DNA from: Gigaspora rosea
Taxonomy: Eukaryota; Glomeromycota; Glomeromycetes; Diversisporales; Gigasporaceae
Length of the DNA stretch: 64,000 nucleotides
Assembly: GCA_003550325.1 (NCBI GenBank)
Contig: QKWP01000843.1
Span: 1 to 64,000 of the forward strand
Reading direction: 5' to 3'
Shown: piece by piece, positions 58,233 to 64,000 of the stretch
How positions within the stretch are numbered: position 1 is the stretch's first letter
Layout of the letters: each line of letters starts with the position of its first letter
The notes under the pieces: generated by a model
What the model was told of the DNA's origin: nothing
Databases searched by the model: none
Seen by the model: the letters and a program-made list of their open reading frames with translations, nothing else
Position numbers and translations under genes: made by a program

Positions 58233-58588
58233 TTATTCACTAAGTACAAATGAAACATATAGTTTTTTCTTGTACTCTCAGTATAATAGTTTCTTATTAA
58301 GATAATAAATACAAGAATAACCATAATAATATAGAAAATAATATGCCACTTCAAGTACAGTATCAAAGTACATATATTAAAAACTTAAAGCATTGTAATA
58401 TTTTATATTGATATATAATTTTGACTTTATGAATTAATTAGTAATTAATTTATAGAAGCTGTTTTTAATGCATATTTATATTGGAAATCAGTAAAATTCT
58501 TTTAGAATTGAAAAATCAACTGATTTCCTGCAATTTTACATAATATTATAATCTGCTAAGGTTACACATTTTTGCAAAATACAATTAT

Positions 58589-58795
58589 ATATTTTAGATC
58601 ATTAAGATTCTTAATGATCTAAAATAAATTATTAATGATCTAAAATAGATTATTAAGATTCTTAACAATCTATTTTTAGATCATTAAATTAATGATTTAT
58701 TTTAGATCATTAAGAATCTTAACAATTTATTTTTAAATTATTAAATTAATAATCTAAAATAGATTGTTAAGATTCTTAATAATCTAAAATAGAAC
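58589..58795. repeat. Interlocked palindromes TTAGATCATTAAGATTCTTA
   Basis: AAGATTCTTAATGATCTAAA and its complement alternate several times, so many different hairpins are possible. Non-coding. Confidence 0.75.
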
Positions 58796-59653
58796 ATTAT
58801 AGCTGTTATAGTTTTGTTTGTTAAAAGTTGTTAATTCATGAATTTGCCATTTTAATATTGTTATATGCATATATAGTACATATTGCTATCTGTTATTGGC
58901 AAATTTGATTGGTTTAGTTTTTAAGTTTGACACTATTAAATAAAATAGGGCATATATTTGGGTTTTAGTTATGACCCAAATTAAATAGAAATCCTGAATT
59001 TTAAATCTGAACTATATAGTAATGTCATACTACAAAAAAAAGATTTGCTAGTAACAACACTATGTATAAGCTTACAAATTATATATATAATTCTTACTAG
59101 CTCAAATAATATATTAGTTTTGATATTTTTTCTCTTTTTTTTTATACTTTTTGTATTTATAGAGAACTTTTGTTTTTTAAGATATGTTTAAATCACTTGT
59201 AGTAGTTATAAAAATTGCATAATTTGGAAAGACTAAATAATTTATTATAGATATGAACATGTAAATATATATAATAGCAAGTTTATACTATTATAATTAT
59301 AAATTTCATAATATTAAGTATTTTTTAGGTATTTATTGAAATTAAAAGTAAATAAAATAGTATTTTGATTGATAAAGTGATAAATGATTAGTTAATAGAA
59401 TTATAATATAAAAAGGTTTTATATCTAATATACAAGATTGGCAATGGAGTTCAATAGAGCCCAATAGAGCTGTGAATAAAGCTAATAGAGCTTTGAATGA
59501 AGCCAATAGATACTAGTTTTTTGAGCTCTATTTGTACAACTATTAAACCCCATTGGTTCTACTGCCAATAGTGTTTTAAATTGTTAGTTGAAAACCAACT
59601 AGTTGCTAACTTTTTAACTAATCGATTTGAAAAATTTTTAAACAACTAAATAC

Positions 59654-59837
59654 AGGGATGGCATGTTATAATATTGGACATTTGGACAATTTGGACATTT
59701 GGATATTTGGACAATGTCCAATTGTCCAAATAATTTTGATTAAACATATTAACTTTTTTATTGGACATTAAAAAAAATTAGCCTAAATTAAACTTAATTC
59801 TGGCTAATATTTACTAATACAAAATATCTTTAATTTC
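59654..59837. mobile_element. Left part of a hAT-type MITE cut by a transposon
   Basis: CAGGGATGGCATG start and GGACATTTGGACAATTTGGA repeats resemble the hAT MITEs at 13798 and 32186. The sequence runs directly into the TA site of the complete transposon at 59840. A right end was not found on the far side. Confidence 0.35.
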
Positions 59838-59927
59838 TACGGTGCGGGACACCTAAAGGCAACCCTAAATTTGAATATTTTCAAAATGTTATCGAACATT
59901 ATACAGATGTGTTACAAAAAAAAAGGG

Positions 59928-59970
59928 GCCGCTATTTTGTAGCCAAACCTGTTTGCTACAAAATAGCGGC
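59928..59970. repeat. Subterminal perfect hairpin
   Basis: GCCGCTATTTTGTAGC (59928-59943) and GCTACAAAATAGCGGC (59955-59970), 16-bp arms with an 11-bp loop. Possible transposase-binding or insulating structure; role unproven. Confidence 0.8.
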
Positions 59971-60216
59971 TCGTTTTTAAAAATACAATTACCCGTTATC
60001 AAGATAAATCCGGTTAAAAAAGATGCATTTTCATATGACCGACGGAAAATGGGACAGATAACGTGACCGAAATTATCCAATCAAATTGTATTTTACATTT
60101 GATTGTCTAATAATTGGTCACGTGCTTTATTAAAATTAATTAAATTGATGCACAATATCGATACTATGCAGCAGAACACTTTTATGATTATGCCTTAACA
60201 ATAAGAGAAGAGTGAG

Positions 60217-60292
60217 TGAGACGAAAAGGCGAGACGAAACAAAAGGTGAGACGAAACGAAAGGCGAGACGAAACGAAAAGGAGAGACGAAAC
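60217..60292 (+). repeat. Purine-rich tandem upstream of the transposase
   Basis: Four to five imperfect units of GAGACGAAACGAAAGGC (15-18 bp). It lies in the presumed leader or promoter of the transposase gene. Confidence 0.8.
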
Positions 60293-60377
60293 TAGACAAT
60301 TTGGAGATTATTTGAATTTAAAAAAAAAAAAAATAAAACAAAATAAAATAAAAAAACCACTTTAAAAAAAACGGACC

Positions 60378-62582
60378 ATGGTTAAGAGAAAAATATGTGC
60401 AAAGCTTCGTGAATATAATAATGTAAGAAAGAAAGTGGCCAAAGAAAGATCGGAGACGGCGGATACATTAAAAGAGAAGGATAATTTTGAACAGAATTCG
60501 GAGAAATACAGTAGTTTTAGTCAGGAGGAATGCAGTAGTCAGGAGGCATGCAGTAATCAGGAAGAATTTAGTGATCAGGAGTATGAAGGTGTAGATGAAG
60601 AAGAAAGAACACGAATACGTTTACTTGCAGTACCTCTCGTATGGAAAAAAAGATCTAAAATAAGGACAGTAAGGGGGTTTTCCAAATCAACCTATTATCG
60701 CAAATTTGGTGCCTCAGGTACACTTACCAATGCAGCCAAAGGAACTTCCAAAATTACCTGTTTTTTTGAACCTTCGACATCGACATCGACATCACCAATA
60801 TATTCGACTGCGTTCCTGGAACATTCAATTTTGGACTATAATGAGAATGAAAGTGATGATAATGATAGTGGTGGAGGTGACGATATTAGTGAGGATGCAC
60901 GTTTTGAGCTTGGTGATGTAATTGCACAGCTTCAGGATGAGCTTTTAAAAAATGAAAGAACTTTCACTGCTCTAGAATATAATGAACGACGGGTTGTTTA
61001 TGAATATTTTATACGGCTATATGATGGTCATGGGAAAGTGGAAGCAAGTGAAGCCGCAGCGAGCATAGTTTACATCAACCCGAACCCATATAAATGTAAA
61101 AGAGTCCGTTTTCTTGGCAATTTTTATTTACGTAATGAATCATTTCCGCTATCCTATCGTGGCCGGCATCAAAAATGTAAACGGTTAGTTGATGATGAAG
61201 ATGTGGCACTAAAATGTATACAGTGGATACGAGAAGAATCCGGGGTAAATGGCATTAGTCCATCTCAATTTAGACAATACGTCAATTCTGTTATTTTACC
61301 CGAGCATACGGGAGGGATAAAAAAGTCAATTAGTCTAAGAACGGCTAAAAGATGGTTAAATGTTTTAGGTTGTCGGTTTAAAAAATACCGAAAGGGTATG
61401 TACTTTGATGGACATGAACGAAGGGACGTTGTCGAATATCGGAAGAGATTTTTAGAAGAGATGAATATTTTAGAACGACAGATGGCAACTTATGAGGGAA
61501 TAAACATGGAACGGGTTCCACCTGTACTTAAAGTAGGTGAGCGAGAGTTGATCCTTGTCACTCACGATGAGTGTATCTTTTATTCATACGATGGAAAAAG
61601 AGGAATTTGGGTATATGATGGGATGATGCCATTACGTAAGAAAGGGAATGGAAAATCGATTATGGTAAGTGAATTTGTTTCGGAGGCATGTGGTAGATTA
61701 CAACTAAATGAAGAAGAAAGGGAAAATCATCGTGATATTCTTGCAGAAGCACGCTGTTATCTTACGCCCGGTAAAAATGATGAAAATTACTGGACGATTG
61801 AACATTTATTAAAACAAATCAAAGAAAAGGCCATCCCAATTTTTGAAGCAAAGTTCCCTGGTGCAACGGCTGTCTTCGCCTTTGATAACAGTACGAATCA
61901 TGCGGCATTTGCAGATGATGCCCTTATAGCACAAAGAATGAACAAAGGACCCGGAGGAAAGCAAAGTATAATGCGGCCAACAACTTTTATTGATGCTAAT
62001 GGTCGACAGAGGAAGCAAACAATGGTATTTGAAGAGAATTACTTTGATCCCGATTTGAGAGGAAAGCCAAAAGGAATAAAAAAGGTGTTAGAAGAAAGAG
62101 GACTTTTTAAAGAGGGATTAAATTTGGATTGCTTGGCGTGTAAAAAAAAGAATGATTCAGGTAGAACGGATTGTTGCTTGAGGAAGATTATGGCCTCTCA
62201 ACCAGATTTTGTTGCCCAAAAGTCCGCCGTTGTGGAATTAATCGAAGATGCCGGCCATATCTGCATTTTTTATCCAAAGTTCCACTGTGAACTTAATTTT
62301 ATCGAAATGTATTGGGGGGCGGCTAAGAGATATGCAAGAGATTACTGCGATTACACATGGACCAGCTTGCAAGAAACTGTTCCACGAGCACTTGATTCAG
62401 TAGACATCGTTACGATTAGAAGGTTTGCTCGCAAATCGTGGAGATATATGGAGTTGTATCGTGAGGGATTGACAGGAAAATTGGCGGAATATGCATGTAA
62501 AAAATTTAAATCGCACAGAAGAGTTCCTCAAAACGAATTGGCTTCATTTATTCAAGAAAATAGAGAAATGGGCCCTGTTTAA
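60378..62582 (+). CDS. DDE transposase, IS630/Tc1/mariner superfamily
   Basis: An uninterrupted 734-codon frame; ATG at 60378 in a good context (GGACCATGG). Residues 1-60 are basic then Ser/Gln/Glu-rich (QEECSSQEACSNQEE). Residues about 260-350 hold the DNA-binding part (GVNGISPSQFRQYVNSV, ISLRTAKRWLNVLGCRFKKY), followed by GMYFDGHERRDVVEYRKRF. The catalytic domain shows Asp397 (THDECIFYSYDGKRGIWV), Asp503 (VFAFDNSTNH) and Glu643 (FHCELNFIEMYWGAAKR). My count gives 139 residues between the second Asp and Glu, far more than the 34-41 of classical Tc1/mariner. The extra part includes C585-x2-C588-x10-C599-C600, a possible zinc site. Such enlarged DDE_3-type transposases are known in fungi. It should cut at the element's ends and insert at TA. 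No missing catalytic residue. Confidence 0.92.
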   Translation: MVKRKICAKLREYNNVRKKVAKERSETADTLKEKDNFEQNSEKYSSFSQEECSSQEACSNQEEFSDQEYEGVDEEERTRIRLLAVPLVWKKRSKIRTVRGFSKSTYYRKFGASGTLTNAAKGTSKITCFFEPSTSTSTSPIYSTAFLEHSILDYNENESDDNDSGGGDDISEDARFELGDVIAQLQDELLKNERTFTALEYNERRVVYEYFIRLYDGHGKVEASEAAASIVYINPNPYKCKRVRFLGNFYLRNESFPLSYRGRHQKCKRLVDDEDVALKCIQWIREESGVNGISPSQFRQYVNSVILPEHTGGIKKSISLRTAKRWLNVLGCRFKKYRKGMYFDGHERRDVVEYRKRFLEEMNILERQMATYEGINMERVPPVLKVGERELILVTHDECIFYSYDGKRGIWVYDGMMPLRKKGNGKSIMVSEFVSEACGRLQLNEEERENHRDILAEARCYLTPGKNDENYWTIEHLLKQIKEKAIPIFEAKFPGATAVFAFDNSTNHAAFADDALIAQRMNKGPGGKQSIMRPTTFIDANGRQRKQTMVFEENYFDPDLRGKPKGIKKVLEERGLFKEGLNLDCLACKKKNDSGRTDCCLRKIMASQPDFVAQKSAVVELIEDAGHICIFYPKFHCELNFIEMYWGAAKRYARDYCDYTWTSLQETVPRALDSVDIVTIRRFARKSWRYMELYREGLTGKLAEYACKKFKSHRRVPQNELASFIQENREMGPV

Positions 62583-62880
62583 TAAATAAATAAAAATTTA
62601 ATGGCGATTAGATAAATAAATAAAATTTAATTGCAATTAAATAAATGAAGTAAATTTAATGCGCGATTAAAAAAAAAATCAATTAAATAAATAAATCGAT
62701 CGTGATAAAATGATGCGTAATTAATAATAAATCGATCGTGATAATAAATTGATGCATAATTAAATAAATAAATTTGATGCGTGATTAAAAAATATTTTAA
62801 ATTAAATAAAATATATTATTAAAATAACTAATGTTTGTGTGTAATTAAATAAAATAAATTAAAATAAATAGTGTGTAATT
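62581..62880. repeat. AT-rich tandem behind the transposase
   Basis: Imperfect units with AATTTAATGCGCGATTAAAT, AAATAAATCGATCGTGATAA and GATGCGTAATTAA, period about 40-60 bp. Confidence 0.65.
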
Positions 62881-63075
62881 TATGTTGTGTGTAATTTTAA
62901 AATTAATTATTTTAAAAAAATCTGAAAATTTTAAATAATCGATGACGTGTCATGTGATTGACGTCTGCTCGGGTTCGGCAAAAATACGATTTTTGGGCGA
63001 TTTGAGATTTTTTTAAAAATTAAGCCAAAATGGAACAAGTCACGTGACTTCCGTCTTTAGGTGTCCCGCACTATA

Positions 63076-63511
63076 GTATATTTAAAAAGTATACTAATAA
63101 TAATAATTATTATTATAAAAATATACATATATATGTTGTACCCGGATTTGGAATTTGGCCTAATCCTATCTTTAACACTAGCCCTAACCCTAATTCTAAA
63201 GTCATCTAAAGTCCTAATTCTGCTACAAAATTCTCATTTGGGGCAGCCCGATTCTGAATTGGGACAAATTCCAAATTCAGATACAATATACATATATTCA
63301 TGCTACTAAATTAACTTATATTCCATTTTTCTTACAATATATATATTTGATATTGGATAATGAAATATGATTAATCAAACAGAGTTTTAATAACTGTAAA
63401 ATAATTGTATTTCAAAAAGAATAATAACAATAGTTAATTTTATTTTCAATTTTAAATAAAGGTATATTATAAAGAAAACGGGATAGCTTATTTCAAATAT
63501 AATCAATTTTT
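63076..63511. other. Right flank of the transposon
   Basis: Holds AGCCCTAACCCTAATTC (63178-63195, telomere-like) and GATTCTGAATTGGGACAAATT words. No gene. Confidence 0.4.
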
Positions 63512-63885
63512 AGTTAATTGCAAATAGTTGCTATATAGTAAAGTTTAAATTTTACTGTATGAATCGATTAAAGTTGCTTAAGTAAACTTATTTAGAAGAT
63601 CTAAATACACTTATTCTAAAATTTTTATTAGGATTAGAGAAGTTTTTATTATTTGACTTTTGATTTTTATATTCGTCAAATATATTTTTTAAAAAATTTT
63701 AATTTTTTTGTGAAATGTAAAAATCAAAAGTCAAATAATAAAAAGTTCTTCAATACTAATAAAAATTTTAAAGTAAGTGTATTTTGATCACTTGAAAAAG
63801 TTTACTTAAGCAACTTTAACCAATTTGCATAGTAAAGTTTGAACTTTACTATGTAGCAACTATTGTCAATTATGAGATAGTTTAT
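63512..63885. mobile_element. Long foldback, about 170-bp arms
   Basis: The left half (TTGCTATATAGTAAAGTTTAA, AAAGTTGCTTAAGTAAACTT, TTATTATTTGACTTTTGATT) is mirrored by the right half (AATCAAAAGTCAAATAATAA, AAGTTTACTTAAGCAACTTT, ACTTTACTATGTAGCAACTA). The centre is near 63690. Non-coding, MITE-like. Confidence 0.7.
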
Positions 63886-64000
63886 TTTTAGATCAAAGAT
63901 GTTTGAGTTTTTTGACCAAAAGAGAGAGGGTAACCTATTTTCAGCATTTGTCGTCATATTATTAAAATTGTCCAATAAAATTATTAGACAATTGGACATA

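Larger units (their letters stand above)
59840..63073 (+). mobile_element. Apparently complete IS630/Tc1/mariner-type transposon
   Basis: A 3234-bp element. The left end CGGTGCGGGACACCTAAAG and the right end (complement TAGTGCGGGACACCTAAAG) are inverted repeats with TA outside both (59838-59839, 63074-63075). Subterminal features: a perfect 16-bp hairpin (59928-59970), a longer imperfect inverted repeat with CACGTG (60058-60125), a GAGACGAAACGAAAGGC-type tandem (60217-60292) before the gene, and an ATTTAATGCGCGATTAAATA-type tandem after it (62581-62880). One intact transposase gene. Intact frame and near-identical ends suggest a young, possibly active insertion. Confidence 0.85.

Overview
The window looks like nuclear DNA of an arbuscular mycorrhizal (glomeromycotan) fungus of the Rhizophagus type. 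This is inferred from the very AT-rich base composition, short spliceosomal introns (58-192 bp, donors such as GTATGT, GTGAGT, GTTAGT), an intronless F-box/LRR-like protein, a Sel1/TPR protein, relics of PIF1-like helicase and P-loop ATPase families, and a heavy load of small inverted-repeat transposons. No bacterial, plastid or mitochondrial features were seen, and no rRNA or free-standing tRNA gene was recognised.

Layout. Bases 1-6000 are repeat-rich: several MITEs, a repeat-family copy around 2.9-4.1 kb with an assembly N, and a coding relic at 5.0 kb. Bases 6000-12900 are mostly single-copy AT-rich DNA with one small two-exon gene (8441-9076, minus). Bases 12900-36400 form a gene-poor repeat archipelago: hAT-type MITEs, several with perfect 8-bp target duplications, a PIF1-like helicase relic (16.9-17.6 kb, minus), a broken P-loop ATPase gene (19.4-21.45 kb, minus), a large palindrome (23.76-24.44 kb), a 2.6-kb TTA-flanked composite element made of palindrome arrays (25.08-27.66 kb), tandem arrays at 28.6-29.5 and 31.2-32.0 kb, a tRNA-headed SINE-like element with a 0.46-kb A-rich tail (29.87-31.10 kb, minus) and a composite with long inverted arms (32.08-34.78 kb).

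Bases 36400-54450 are the gene-bearing part: an acidic Cys-containing broken gene (36.8-37.3 kb, minus), a Tc1/IS630 helix-turn-helix relic (37.6-37.9 kb, minus), a 147-codon gene whose 3' end is tandemly copied (38.34 kb, plus), a predicted three-exon membrane protein (42.63-44.13 kb, plus), a possible small Cys-rich gene (49.83-50.15 kb, minus), the F-box gene (50.93-52.43 kb, minus) and a three-exon TPR/Sel1 gene (53.46-54.44 kb, plus). Introns were assigned by reading splice sites and frame; they are predictions.

Bases 54450-64000 are again transposon-rich and hold the most striking mobile element: an apparently complete 3.2-kb IS630/Tc1/mariner-type transposon (59840-63073) with an uninterrupted 734-codon transposase, TA target sites and matching terminal repeats. 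Elements at 55174-56162 and 57210-57813, and a fragment ending near 4718, carry recognisably similar termini, so the complete element is a candidate source of transposase for a local family. The host genes show no obvious shared pathway; they look like ordinary neighbours set between islands of transposons.
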